Assembly: GCF_900566085.1 (NCBI RefSeq)
Contig: NZ_UPHT01000164.1
Span: forward strand, 1-62,606
DNA length: 62,606 bases
Direction of reading: 5' to 3'
Source: Mycobacterium attenuatum
GTDB taxonomy: Bacteria > Actinomycetota > Actinomycetes > Mycobacteriales > Mycobacteriaceae
Position 1 is the stretch's first letter; each line of letters begins with the position of its first letter. The notes beneath the pieces are model-generated. The model was not told the origin of the DNA and did not search any database. It saw only the letters and a list, made by a program, of their open reading frames with translations. Made by a program: the position numbers and the translations under genes. Shown here one piece after another: positions 35,505-44,156 of the stretch.

Positions 35505-36691
35505 CGGGCGCTCCACTGCGTTTCGGAGTCTTCATCACGCCATTTCACCCTACCGGCCAATCCCCAACGGTCGCTTTGGAATACGACTTGGAGCGCGTCG
35601 TCGCGCTGGACCGCCTGGGTTACGACGAAGCCTGGTTCGGTGAACACCACTCCGGCGGCTATGAACTGATCGCCTGCCCGGAGATCTTCATCGCGGCGGC
35701 GGCCGAACGGACCAAGCACATCCGGTTGGGTACCGGGGTGGTCTCGCTGCCCTACCACCATCCGTTGATGGTGGCCGACCGCTGGGTACTGCTCGATCAC
35801 CTGACCCGGGGCCGGGTCATGTTCGGCACGGGCCCCGGCGCGCTACCGTCGGACGCCTACATGATGGGTATCGATCCGATCGATCAGCGCCGGATGATGC
35901 AGGAGTCGCTGGAGGCGATTCTGGCGCTGTTCCGCGCCGGGCCGAGTGAGCGTATCGACCGCCATTCCGACTGGTTCACCCTGCGTGAGGCACAGCTGCA
36001 CATCCGGCCGTACACCTGGCCGTACCCTGAGATCTCAACTGCGGCAATGATTTCACCGTCCGGACCAAGGCTGGCCGGAGCGCTGGGCACGTCGCTGCTG
36101 TCGCTGTCGATGTCGGTGCCCGGTGGGTATGCGGCGCTGGAGAACACCTGGGGCGTGGTGTGTGAGCAGGCCGCCAAAGTCGGCCGCGACGAGCCCGACC
36201 GTCGCGACTGGCGGGTGCTGTCCATCATGCATTTGGCCGACACCCGAGACCAGGCCTACGACGACTGTATCTACGGGTTGCCCGACTTTTCGAAATATTT
36301 TGGCGCAGCGGGATTTGTCCCGCTATCCAATACCGTGGAGGGAACACTTTCCAGCCGGGAGTTCGTCGAAGAGTATGCAGCCAAGGGCAATTGTTGCATC
36401 GGCACGCCTGAGGATGCGATCGCCCATGTCGAGGACCTGCTAGACCGGTCGGGAGGCTTCGGAACCCTGCTGTTACTCGGCCACGACTGGGCCGCACCCC
36501 AAGCGACCTTTCACTCCTATGAATTGTTCGCCCGCAAGGTGATTCCGTACTTCAAAGGTCAGCTCGAAGCGCCTCGCGCGTCGCACGAGTGGGCCAAGGG
36601 CAAACGCGAGGACTTGATCGGTCGCGCGGGCCAGGCCGTCGTCAAGGCCATCAACGAACACGTGGCTGAGCACCAGCACGGTGAGAGCTGA
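35501..36691 (+). CDS. Luciferase-like flavin-dependent monooxygenase (Rv3618-like)
   Basis: 396 residues from GTG. A bacterial-luciferase/LLM-type TIM barrel: GYDEAWFGEHHSGGYE, IRLGTGVVSLPYHHPLMVAD, RGRVMFGTGPGALPSD, and SPSGPRLAGALGTSLLS. Such enzymes oxidise a small substrate with reduced flavin supplied by a reductase. The substrate is unknown. It is translationally coupled on both sides (ephA and the alcohol dehydrogenase), suggesting sequential steps in one oxidation pathway. Confidence 0.92.
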   Translation: MTGAPLRFGVFITPFHPTGQSPTVALEYDLERVVALDRLGYDEAWFGEHHSGGYELIACPEIFIAAAAERTKHIRLGTGVVSLPYHHPLMVADRWVLLDHLTRGRVMFGTGPGALPSDAYMMGIDPIDQRRMMQESLEAILALFRAGPSERIDRHSDWFTLREAQLHIRPYTWPYPEISTAAMISPSGPRLAGALGTSLLSLSMSVPGGYAALENTWGVVCEQAAKVGRDEPDRRDWRVLSIMHLADTRDQAYDDCIYGLPDFSKYFGAAGFVPLSNTVEGTLSSREFVEEYAAKGNCCIGTPEDAIAHVEDLLDRSGGFGTLLLLGHDWAAPQATFHSYELFARKVIPYFKGQLEAPRASHEWAKGKREDLIGRAGQAVVKAINEHVAEHQHGES

Positions 36692-37710
36692 TGCGCGCCT
36701 CGGTGTTACGCAATGGACGGATGGTATGCCGCGACGACGTGCCTGAACCGGCTCCCGGCCCAGGTCAGGTGCTGGTCAAAGTGCTGGCATGCGGAATCTG
36801 CGGTTCTGACCTGCATTTCGCCGCGCACGGCGAGGAGATGCTGGCGCTTACCGATGAGATGACACGTGGTGCCGCCCGGCGTGATGTCGACCTGAACAGG
36901 GACGTCTTCATGGGCCACGAGTTCAGCGCCGCGATACTCCAAGCAGGCCCGGATACCGAGACCCATCCGCCCGGAACATTGGTCACGTCAATTCCGGTGT
37001 TGTCATCGGCCAAAGGTTTCGAGCCGATCGTCTACAGCAACGACACAATCGGCGGCTATGCGGAACGGATGCTACTTTCGGCCCCATTGCTGCTGCCCAT
37101 TCCGCGTGACGTGAGCCCCCAACATGCGGCCCTCGCCGAACCCATGGCGGTGGGGCTGCACGCCGTCAACAAGTCGGGCATAGCGCCCGGCGAGACGGCC
37201 CTCGTGCTTGGTTGCGGTCCGATCGGCATGTCCATTATCGCGGCGCTTTGCTTACGTGGCGTCGAAACTATTGTGGCATCGGATTTTTCGTCGAAACGAC
37301 GGGAACTGGCCGTGACGATGGGCGCGCACCGTGCGGTAGACCCGGCACAGGGCTCGCCGTTTGACACCGTCAAGGCCGCAGTGGTTTTCGAGGCGATCGG
37401 CGTGCCGGGGATCATCGACGACGTGTTGCGGCGGGCCCGGCCGGGCACGCGGCTGGTCGTCGCAGGAGTGTGCATGCAGGCCGACACCATGCATCCGTTC
37501 TTCGCGATCGCCAAGGAGATCAATATCCAATTCGTGCTCGCCTATGGCCCAGACGAGTTCGCCGAATCGCTGCGTGCGATCGCCGAGGGCGATATCGACG
37601 TCAGCCCGCTGATCACCGGGGAGGTCGGCCTGGACGGGGTCGGCGCGGCCTTCGACGACCTCGCCGACCCCGAACGGCACTGCAAGATTCTGGTCACGCC
37701 CGAGGCTTAG
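36691..37710 (+). CDS. Zinc-dependent alcohol dehydrogenase (MDR family)
   Basis: 339 residues from ATG 36691; its A is shared with the preceding TGA (TGATG). The catalytic zinc site is CGICGSDLHF with GHEF, and the Rossmann part has LGCGPIGMSIIAAL. The four-Cys structural zinc loop is not visible. I do not recall this gene in the M. tuberculosis ephA-Rv3618 unit. Its tail overlaps the convergent esxV by 3 bp. Confidence 0.9.
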   Translation: MRASVLRNGRMVCRDDVPEPAPGPGQVLVKVLACGICGSDLHFAAHGEEMLALTDEMTRGAARRDVDLNRDVFMGHEFSAAILQAGPDTETHPPGTLVTSIPVLSSAKGFEPIVYSNDTIGGYAERMLLSAPLLLPIPRDVSPQHAALAEPMAVGLHAVNKSGIAPGETALVLGCGPIGMSIIAALCLRGVETIVASDFSSKRRELAVTMGAHRAVDPAQGSPFDTVKAAVVFEAIGVPGIIDDVLRRARPGTRLVVAGVCMQADTMHPFFAIAKEINIQFVLAYGPDEFAESLRAIAEGDIDVSPLITGEVGLDGVGAAFDDLADPERHCKILVTPEA

Positions 37711-37991
37711 GCCCAGCTGGAACCGACCGCGCCGTCGGTCTGCGCCATATTGGCACCGGCCGCTTGCACATTGGCGCCGTGAGCATTGGCCTGCTCGTAG
37801 ATGACCTGGAAGTTGCGGCCCAATTGGGTGATGAATTCCTGGCAGGCCGACGACCCGGCGCCGCCCCAAAAGTCTCCGGCCGCAAGGACGTCGCGAACGA
37901 TGGCCTGGTGCTCGGCTTCCAGCGAGGCGGCCTGTGCGCGGATGGTGGCGCCGTGGGCGTCGACATCGCCGAACTGGTAGCTGATTGTCAT
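37707..37991 (-). CDS. esxV: ESAT-6-like protein EsxV
   Basis: 94 residues. WxG100 family: helix-turn-helix with Trp-Gly-Gly in GDFWGGAGS at about residue 40, and QLGRNFQVIYEQANAHG in the second helix. It belongs to the EsxN/EsxV (Mtb9.9) subgroup, which pairs with QILSS-type partners such as the adjacent EsxW. Likely secreted by ESX-5. It is the last gene of a PE-PPE-esxW-esxV unit. Confidence 0.95.
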   Translation of the reverse strand: MTISYQFGDVDAHGATIRAQAASLEAEHQAIVRDVLAAGDFWGGAGSSACQEFITQLGRNFQVIYEQANAHGANVQAAGANMAQTDGAVGSSWA

Positions 37992-38019
37992 GTCGGTGTT
38001 CTCCTGTCGTGGAATCGGC

Positions 38020-38316
38020 TCAACTGCCGAGGATCTGCTGGGATGCCTGCTCTTGCTGCTCGTAATTGCCGGCGTCGCGAACCAGTCCGTCGCGCACCCC
38101 GTGCAGCATCGTGACGATGTTGCGGAACGCCTGATGCATCTGGCCCATGGTGTCGTAGGAACTCGCCTCTGCCGTGCCGGCCCAGCCCGCTCCCGAGATG
38201 TTCTGCGAGGACGCCCACATCCGGCGGGCCTCGCCTTCCACGGTCTGGGCGTGCACCTGGAACCGGCCCGCCATATCCCGCATCGCGTGCGGGTCGGTCA
38301 TGAATCGTGTGGTCAT
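38020..38316 (-). CDS. esxW: ESAT-6-like protein EsxW
   Basis: 98 residues from ATG 38316 (MTTRFMTDPHAMRDMAGRFQ) behind GGAGG; a longer frame exists but this start fits the family. The WxG motif is in GAGWAGTAE, and the end QEQASQQILGS is the QILSS-type export tail, with Gly for Ser. It forms a heterodimer with EsxV (28 bp downstream) for ESX secretion. Confidence 0.95.
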   Translation of the reverse strand: MTTRFMTDPHAMRDMAGRFQVHAQTVEGEARRMWASSQNISGAGWAGTAEASSYDTMGQMHQAFRNIVTMLHGVRDGLVRDAGNYEQQEQASQQILGS

Positions 38317-38390
38317 GATGAATGCCTCCTGTGAACAATCGTCGAATCTGGAATGGATCACCGGTTAGTCCAGAGCGTCTCCCCCTCTCC

Positions 38391-39557
38391 TCAGCCGACC
38401 ACGCTGCACGGCAACACAGCCAGAGCCGGCATGGCGACGCCGAACTCTCGTGGCGGCATGAAGCGCACCGTTTCCGCGGGGATGCCCCGGCCCGTCATCG
38501 GCGCTGCCGCGCCTGCGCCGGTGATCGGCGTGGCCATAGCCGCCGGGGCCGACGCAGCTTCCGGGGCGGCCGCGGCCCAACTCGGCGGCACCGACAAGCT
38601 GCCCAACGAGCCGGCCTGACCCATACCCGCCGACAACGGCACCGCGGTCCGGCCCGGGGTCAGCATTTCCGGCACGCGCGTCGGCGGTAGCGCCGGCGTC
38701 TCGGGCACCCGCATCGGCGCGGTGGGAATTGGCGTCGCTGGTCGAGGGACCGGCGTTGGCGTGTGCATCGGTATCGCCGGAGCCGGGCTGGGTGCGGCCG
38801 GCCGTTGCAGGCCGGGCGTGGTCATGCCCGCGCCTTGCCCGGCGCCCTGGCCCAAGGTGCCGCCAAGGACGGCCGCAAGTTGGCTGACCCCGGCTTGGAA
38901 GGCGTTGGTCAGCGCCGACGGGACGGCCGCCAGGCTGCCCGCCGCTTGAGCGGCCAAGCCCTGGACGGCGCCTTGCAGGTTATTGACGGCAACCGCGCCG
39001 GCCGCGATCGCGCTGCTGAGCACACCGGCCACGTTGGTCGTGGCTGGCGCCATTGACATCGGGGTCAGCATGGCCGCCGCTGCTGCCGCGCCGGCGTAGG
39101 CATACATTGCGGCGGCGTCCTGCGCCCACATCTGGGCGTAGTGCGCCTCCGTGGCCATGATCGCCGGGGTATTGATTCCCAGGAAATTCGTCGCGACCAG
39201 CGACGCCAGCAACGCCCGGTTGGCCGCAATCACCGGCGGTGGCACCGTGGCCGCAAACGCCGCTTCGTGCGCGGCCGCCGCCACGGTCGCCTGCATTCCC
39301 GCCTGCTCGGCCTGCGCGGCGGTGGAGTGCATCCAGCCCACATACGGTGCGGCGGCGGCGGCCATGGCCGCCGAGGAAGTGCCCTGCCATCCCGCGTCGG
39401 CAAGCTCGGCAATCACCGAGCCGTAGCCCGTCGCCGCCGAACGCAGCTCGGCGGCCAGCCCGTCCCAGGCCGCCGCGGCGGCCAGCATGGACGCCGACCC
39501 TGGACCCGCATACATGAGCCCGGAGTTGATCTCCGGGGGTAAGGAACCGAAATCCAT
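38391..39557 (-). CDS. PPE65: PPE family protein, PPE65-like (SVP subgroup)
   Basis: 388 residues. The PPE domain starts MDFGSLPPEINSGLMYAGPG and contains NFLGINTPAI. The SVP motif GSLSVPPSWA marks the subgroup. The middle is Pro/Thr-rich (HTPTPVPRPATPIPTAP). Position beside esxW/esxV matches PPE65 (Rv3621c). It is exported as a PE-PPE dimer and is cell-surface associated. The tail is shorter than the roughly 410 residues I recall for M. tuberculosis. Confidence 0.92.
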   Translation of the reverse strand: MDFGSLPPEINSGLMYAGPGSASMLAAAAAWDGLAAELRSAATGYGSVIAELADAGWQGTSSAAMAAAAAPYVGWMHSTAAQAEQAGMQATVAAAAHEAAFAATVPPPVIAANRALLASLVATNFLGINTPAIMATEAHYAQMWAQDAAAMYAYAGAAAAAAMLTPMSMAPATTNVAGVLSSAIAAGAVAVNNLQGAVQGLAAQAAGSLAAVPSALTNAFQAGVSQLAAVLGGTLGQGAGQGAGMTTPGLQRPAAPSPAPAIPMHTPTPVPRPATPIPTAPMRVPETPALPPTRVPEMLTPGRTAVPLSAGMGQAGSLGSLSVPPSWAAAAPEAASAPAAMATPITGAGAAAPMTGRGIPAETVRFMPPREFGVAMPALAVLPCSVVG

Positions 39558-39570
39558 TGCTAATCCCTCC

Positions 39571-39620
39571 GTTTGATTGGTTTTGATTGGTTTTGATTGG
39601 TTTTGATTGGTTTTGATCGG
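39571..39620. repeat. Five 10-bp tandem repeats between PE and PPE
   Basis: TTTTGATTGG repeated from 39571 to 39620; the first unit starts GTTTG and the last has GATCGG. It lies between the PE stop (39644) and the PPE65 start, just upstream of its GGAGGG ribosome binding site. It is AT-rich against its neighbours. One unit equals about one helical turn, so slippage could alter coupling or spacing. Confidence 0.9.
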
Positions 39621-39643
39621 TTGTGGTCGTGACGACGGGCGCG

Positions 39644-40378
39644 CTAGTGAGCCCCGGCGTAGCTATCGCGGCCATACGCCCCCGAGTGATGGCCGTAACC
39701 GCCATGGGTGGCATGGTGTGCCCCATAGCCCCCATAGGCGCCGTGGCTGTAGCCCCCGTAGCCCCCGTACTCGCTGCGATATGGCGTTGTGCTGGCAGGC
39801 TCGATTGGTGTCGGGTGGGCCGGCATCACATCGGGCGCCGGTCGGGGTGCTGGGCTGGTGGGTGACGGGCGAGGCGCCGGTGACGGGCGCGTTGGCGCCA
39901 GGTTGGGTGCCGGGCGCGGCGCCGGGCTGGGTGCGCGCTGGGGCGCCACTCTGGGTGCCGGGCTGGGCGCCGGTTGAGGTTCCAGCCCGGGCGCTGGACT
40001 GGTGGGTGCCGGAGCTGGCGCCGGACTGCTGGGTGACGGCCCGACCGACGGTTGCGCAGGTGTGCCGGTCGTCGATGCACCGCCGGCGTGGGTCGCGTTG
40101 GCTGCATCGGTTGCTGCATACGAATTGGCGCTGAGCCCCAAAGCCCTGACGAACTGCTCATGGATCAGGTGGGCCTCGGTGTTGATTGCTTGATACAGCT
40201 GGCCGTACGCGGCAAAGCTCCTCGCCGTCACCATCGATACCTCGTCGGCCGCCGCCGGAATCACCGAAGTGATGGGAAGCACCGCGGTCAGGTTGGCTGT
40301 GCTCACCGCTGAGCCGATCGCTTGGAGTCGGCCGGCCGCCGCCATCAGCACTTCCGGCAGCGCGATCACAAAAGACAT
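39644..40378 (-). CDS. PE family protein with Pro-rich and Gly/Tyr/His-rich tail (PE32 position)
   Basis: 244 residues. The first 95 are a PE domain (MSFVIALPEVLMAAAGRLQA...YAATDAANATHAG). The next 95 are Pro/Ala/Ser repeats of PAP type, and the last 45 are YGGYGGYSHGAYGGYGAHHA and similar, very rich in Gly, Tyr and His. The M. tuberculosis gene at this place (PE32) is only about 99 residues. It is first in the PE-PPE65-esxW-esxV unit. The tail may bind metal or self-associate; untested. Confidence 0.88.
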   Translation of the reverse strand: MSFVIALPEVLMAAAGRLQAIGSAVSTANLTAVLPITSVIPAAADEVSMVTARSFAAYGQLYQAINTEAHLIHEQFVRALGLSANSYAATDAANATHAGGASTTGTPAQPSVGPSPSSPAPAPAPTSPAPGLEPQPAPSPAPRVAPQRAPSPAPRPAPNLAPTRPSPAPRPSPTSPAPRPAPDVMPAHPTPIEPASTTPYRSEYGGYGGYSHGAYGGYGAHHATHGGYGHHSGAYGRDSYAGAH

Positions 40379-40455
40379 GTGGTTCTCCTCCTCTTACCGC
40401 AGCACCGAAGTCCGGCACAGCTAGTACCCATTTTGTCTGGCTCGTCCCAGTCACG

Positions 40456-40486
40456 GACATTGTGTCATAAATCATGACATTATGTC
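40456..40486. promoter_or_regulatory. Twin 11-bp palindromes, candidate operator
   Basis: GACATTGTGTC (40456-40466) and GACATTATGTC (40476-40486, a perfect palindrome around T) are 20 bp centre to centre, two helical turns apart on one face. They lie in the 200-bp AT-richer gap between the divergent PE gene and the HTH gene. They are candidate sites for that HTH protein. Confidence 0.55.
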
Positions 40487-40541
40487 TAGTATCAGTTCCA
40501 GAGTTCGTATTTTTGGTAGTCAACTCTCCGTAGTGGATGCT

Positions 40542-40570
40542 TTGACCGTCTTTTGGCATCGGGCTACCCT
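40542..40570 (+). promoter_or_regulatory. Leaderless promoter of the HTH gene
   Basis: TTGACC (40542-40547), a 17-bp spacer, TACCCT (40565-40570), and GTG at 40577, 6 nt after the -10. This spacing predicts a leaderless mRNA and supports GTG 40577 as the true start. Confidence 0.6.
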
Positions 40571-40576
40571 GGACCC

Positions 40577-40927
40577 GTGCCGAGGACCAACGCTGCCGGG
40601 TGGGGCCTCAAGCGCTTGCTTGAAGCGACGCTCAACCGCGATATCACCGTCGAGCAGCTGCGTGATGCCTGCGGTGTGACCAAAGGCCGGTGGTATGGGG
40701 AGAGCGGACGCGCAAACGCCGAGGACTTTCCGGACGCCGAGGAAGCCAGGCGCGCGGCACATACGTTCGGGCTCAGTGCCACCTGGCTCCAAATGGAGCT
40801 GGGCCTTATCACCCCCGAAGATGTGCAAGAGGCCGTCGGCGGATCCCAATCGCTGGACCCGTTCCGGGTTACGACGCGACAGCGTGTGCTGGGACCGAAT
40901 CCGACGGCAGAGCAGCCGCACTCCTAA
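40577..40927 (+). CDS. Small HTH DNA-binding protein
   Basis: 116 residues from GTG 40577. The N-terminal segment WGLKRLLEATLNRDITVEQL with DACGVTKGRWYGESGRANAE looks like a Cro/repressor-type helix-turn-helix, and DAEEARRAAHTFGLSATWLQ adds a second helical part. It resembles phage-type immunity repressors in outline, but there is no integrase or other phage gene nearby. It is divergent from the PE gene and probably binds the twin palindromes between them. Confidence 0.65.
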   Translation: MPRTNAAGWGLKRLLEATLNRDITVEQLRDACGVTKGRWYGESGRANAEDFPDAEEARRAAHTFGLSATWLQMELGLITPEDVQEAVGGSQSLDPFRVTTRQRVLGPNPTAEQPHS

Positions 40928-41551
40928 CGGCTGTCGACGGACCGTCTCCCTGCATGGCCGCCGTCCGCTGGTCGATATTTCCGTCAATCGAACGCCGGAA
41001 CGGCGTCGCGGTCGGCTCCTGACGGCGTAGCGAGCAGCTCGCAAGCTGGCCCGCACATGCGGGTACACCGGCCGACTCGGCAGGCGGCGCCACTGACCGC
41101 GACCCGGGCGGCGCGCCATAGCCATCAATGCGGCGGTCACCGACCACACCGCGCCACGGGCTCGGCGCCCGGTTAGCCGGACGGCCACGGGAGCGATTGA
41201 TTCCGAACACCTTTGGTGCGTTGGTGACCCCGCGGTGAAGCTCCCCAAGTCCGGTCGGCGCCTTGTGCGCCCAACCGTGGGCGGCGCCGGCGTGCTGTCG
41301 CTGCGTCCGATGAGGATCGGCACCATCCCGCCGATCACAGGACCCGGCGGTAGCTGCGGCCCCGCCTTCGAGCACCCGAAATGTCTTTGCCGACAACATA
41401 TTCGATGCAAGCTCCGCCAGACATGCAGGGCCGGCGGCTGACTGTCGATTCAATTCAGCTAGCCACGCACGTGTCGTCCGGACCGACCGCCAGCGGTATC
41501 GGGCAGCGGGATCCGCCACGCCGAGAGCCCGCGCCAACTACGCTCGACGCC
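40928..41551. other. GC-rich gap before the cyclase gene
   Basis: About 620 bp with no gene I can support. The cyclase frame is open back to ATG 41381, but the conserved domain begins at GTG 41552, and the extra 57 residues have no recognisable motif. The remainder shows no strong hairpin. Confidence 0.5.
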
Positions 41552-43096
41552 GTGGCGGAAACGTCGTATGCATCCTGCGGTGATCTCAGCCTGGCATATC
41601 AGGTATTCGGCGACGGGCCGGTCGAACTGGTCTGGGCCGGGTCGTTCGCAAGCCACGTCGAATTGTATTGGACGATGCCCGAATTCGGATCACTGATGGA
41701 GAAGCTGGGCACGTTCACCCGGATCCTGTTGTTCGACAAGGCCGGAGTGGGGCTGTCGGATCCCGTCCCCCGCGTTCGCACGCTCGACGAACGCGCAGCC
41801 GAGATCGAGGCCGTCATGGATGCCGCCGGCTTCGGCAAGGCCGCCCTTCTCGGTGTGAGTGAGGGCGGCCCGGCCGCCATCCTCTTCGCTGCGACACGAC
41901 CGGAACGGACGCGGGCTCTGATCCTCACCGGTACGACGTCATACAACGCTGCCCAGAGCTGGGATGACCTGGAATGCGACCCGGCGGAGCTGCGGGCGCA
42001 CGTCGCACGCGAGCTGGGTGAGGGCTACGTGCCGTCTTTGGAATGGATAGCCCGGTCGCAGGAATTCGGCCGCGCCGTGCGGTCTACCTGGGGCAGCGGC
42101 GCGGCACTCAAGTGCGTCCTTGCGTCGATCCGATCCACGCGCCAGCTGGGAACGTTCGAGCGCATGTGCGCCAGCCCGGGGATGGCGCGGGCGACGGCCG
42201 AAGCGGCATTTCGGATCGATGTCAGGCCGATCCTGCCGACGATCACTGTGCCGACGCTCGTCTTGCATGCCCGCGACGACCCCGGCGTGCCAGTGCAGTC
42301 GGGCCGCTACCTCGCAGACCACATTCCCGGCGCGCGCATGGTTGAGCTCGAAGGCGCAGACCACGCGCCCTGGTTCACCGATCCCGACCGGGTCGCGGCC
42401 GAGATCGAAGAGTTGCTCACCGGCGGCCATGCCGCACCGGCGCAATCGCACCGCGCCCTGCGTACCGTGTTGTTCACCGACATCGTCGCCTCGACGGAAC
42501 GCGCGGCGGCTCTGGGCGACGAGCGGTGGCGGGCGGTGCTCCAACGCTTTAGTGAGATCACTGCCGAACTCACCCAACGATTCGGCGGCAGGGTGGTCAA
42601 GAGCACCGGCGATGGGCATCTCACCACTTTCGACGGCCCGACACAGGCCATCCGTTGCGCGGAAGCATTGCGCGCCGGCGCTGAGACGCTGAGCATCGAG
42701 ATCCGCATAGGTATCCACACCGGCGAATGCGAATTGCTGGACGGCGACATCGGGGGGATTGCGGTACACATCGCGGCGCGGATCCTCGGGCACGCCGGGG
42801 CGGGCGACATCCTGGTCTCCTGCACGGTCCGTGACCTGGTTGTCGGCTCCGGCGCCGGCTTCGCGGACCGTGGCAGCGTTGCGTTGCGCGGTGTGCCCGG
42901 CGCCTGGCAACTCCTGGCGGTCGAACGTCACGGCGCGCGGGCAGGATCGGCTGAGGCGCAATTGGTGTCGACCCCCACCCCCGGTCCTCGCTCCGCGATG
43001 CGCCGGTCGGATCGCGCGGTGGCGGTGATGGCGAAGCGGACACCCTGGATATTGCGCGGGGTGGCCCGGTTGTCCGCGGCCACCGGTCGCAGATAA
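41552..43096 (+). CDS. Alpha/beta-hydrolase fused to class III adenylate/guanylate cyclase domain
   Basis: 514 residues from GTG 41552; an ATG at 41381 would add 57 residues of low complexity. Residues about 1-300 are an alpha/beta hydrolase (SEGGPAAILFA nucleophile elbow with Ser, GADHAPWF with His). Residues about 310-490 are a class III cyclase: metal Asp residues in LFTDIVAST and STGDGHLTTFDG, and GIAVHIAARILGHAGAGDIL. The transition-state Asn position is His (VHIAAR) while Arg remains, which is common in this mycobacterial fusion family. Probably soluble. The sensed ligand is unknown. Confidence 0.85.
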   Translation: MAETSYASCGDLSLAYQVFGDGPVELVWAGSFASHVELYWTMPEFGSLMEKLGTFTRILLFDKAGVGLSDPVPRVRTLDERAAEIEAVMDAAGFGKAALLGVSEGGPAAILFAATRPERTRALILTGTTSYNAAQSWDDLECDPAELRAHVARELGEGYVPSLEWIARSQEFGRAVRSTWGSGAALKCVLASIRSTRQLGTFERMCASPGMARATAEAAFRIDVRPILPTITVPTLVLHARDDPGVPVQSGRYLADHIPGARMVELEGADHAPWFTDPDRVAAEIEELLTGGHAAPAQSHRALRTVLFTDIVASTERAAALGDERWRAVLQRFSEITAELTQRFGGRVVKSTGDGHLTTFDGPTQAIRCAEALRAGAETLSIEIRIGIHTGECELLDGDIGGIAVHIAARILGHAGAGDILVSCTVRDLVVGSGAGFADRGSVALRGVPGAWQLLAVERHGARAGSAEAQLVSTPTPGPRSAMRRSDRAVAVMAKRTPWILRGVARLSAATGRR

Positions 43097-43179
43097 CCAC
43101 ATCGCGTTGAGCCGCTAATCGACCGTTGCAAACCGTAAACGCCGGGCGCCAAGAGCGGCCCCGGACTCCGAAGCAACTC

Positions 43180-43974
43180 CTAAGCAGCGAGCAAGCGATT
43201 CCGCGCAATCCAGTCGTCGATATGGCCCATGGTTAGCGTTAGCGCGTCCCCGAAAAAAACGAGGTGATCAGAGCGGGGGATTTCGACAAAGCCGCCCTGC
43301 TGGTACCGGGCTGCCGTCATGGGTGCGATCCTTGGCGGCACAACAAGATCGAATTCCCCCCGAATCGCAAGCACCGGCGTGGTGACGGCAGCGAAGTTGA
43401 CCGTAGTGGCTTTGCGCCGGTCTAGAAATGGGAAGACCATTTCGCAATACGCGCGCCCGGATTCGCACACAAGGTCAGCGAAGAGCTCGCGAGCGAGTTC
43501 TTCGGTCTGGACGTTGGCTATCCACCGCCGAAACCGTTGCCACGTCGTGGGATACAGGGGTTCGGCCCACGGGCGCAGCTGCAAAAAGTGCCTTCCAAAG
43601 ACACTTCCGAATACCCGCATCGTCGCGGGTGTTGGCGCGAAGATGCCCGCCGCCGGCGACGGGCAGGCGGCGACGACCCCGGCATGACGGGTGCGGGCAG
43701 CCGCCAGCTGCGCCAGCAAGCCGCCCAGCGAGAGCCCCACCAGCAGCGGTGGCGAGTCCAGCGAGTCGACCAGCTCGACGAGGTCGTCGGCGTAGTCGCG
43801 TATGCTCACCGGTCCCACCTTCATCGCGCCGTCGTGCAGCGGCAGTTCGTGATATCGCAGCGTCGGGGTGTGCACCGTGTAACCACGCTCTTCAAAGGCC
43901 GCCCGAGCGGGGCCCCAACTGTCGCCGCTTCCCCACGTGCCGTGGATGAGAACGACGTGCTTGGTGTCCGACAT
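43180..43974 (-). CDS. Alpha/beta hydrolase
   Basis: 264 residues starting MSDTKHVVLIHGTWGSGDSW. Oxyanion HGTWG, nucleophile in GLSLGGLLAQ, acid in REFDLVVPP-type segment (IRGEFDLVVPP) and His in RSDHLVFFGD. Esterase- or haloperoxidase-like; the substrate cannot be named. It is convergent with the cyclase fusion gene. No homologue is placed here in M. tuberculosis as I recall it. Confidence 0.85.
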   Translation of the reverse strand: MSDTKHVVLIHGTWGSGDSWGPARAAFEERGYTVHTPTLRYHELPLHDGAMKVGPVSIRDYADDLVELVDSLDSPPLLVGLSLGGLLAQLAAARTRHAGVVAACPSPAAGIFAPTPATMRVFGSVFGRHFLQLRPWAEPLYPTTWQRFRRWIANVQTEELARELFADLVCESGRAYCEMVFPFLDRRKATTVNFAAVTTPVLAIRGEFDLVVPPRIAPMTAARYQQGGFVEIPRSDHLVFFGDALTLTMGHIDDWIARNRLLAA

Positions 43975-44156
43975 GAGACCAAGGATGACACCCCAGTGCC
44001 CATAACATCGGGAGAGCCCGGCTCCCGTGTGCGTCGCGGCCTTCGTGGCAGCTGCCGAATTGCCTAGGCGCGCAAGCGACGCGGGAGCAGCGGGTGGTCA
44101 ACCAACAGCGACTCGGCTGGCTGCGGCGAGTCACCCTGCTGAAGTCGGGCCGGCCG

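Noticed and set aside
40577..40927. HTH gene as the mark of a prophage
   Set aside because: No integrase, attachment-site repeat or structural phage gene lies nearby; only the repressor-like shape suggested it.
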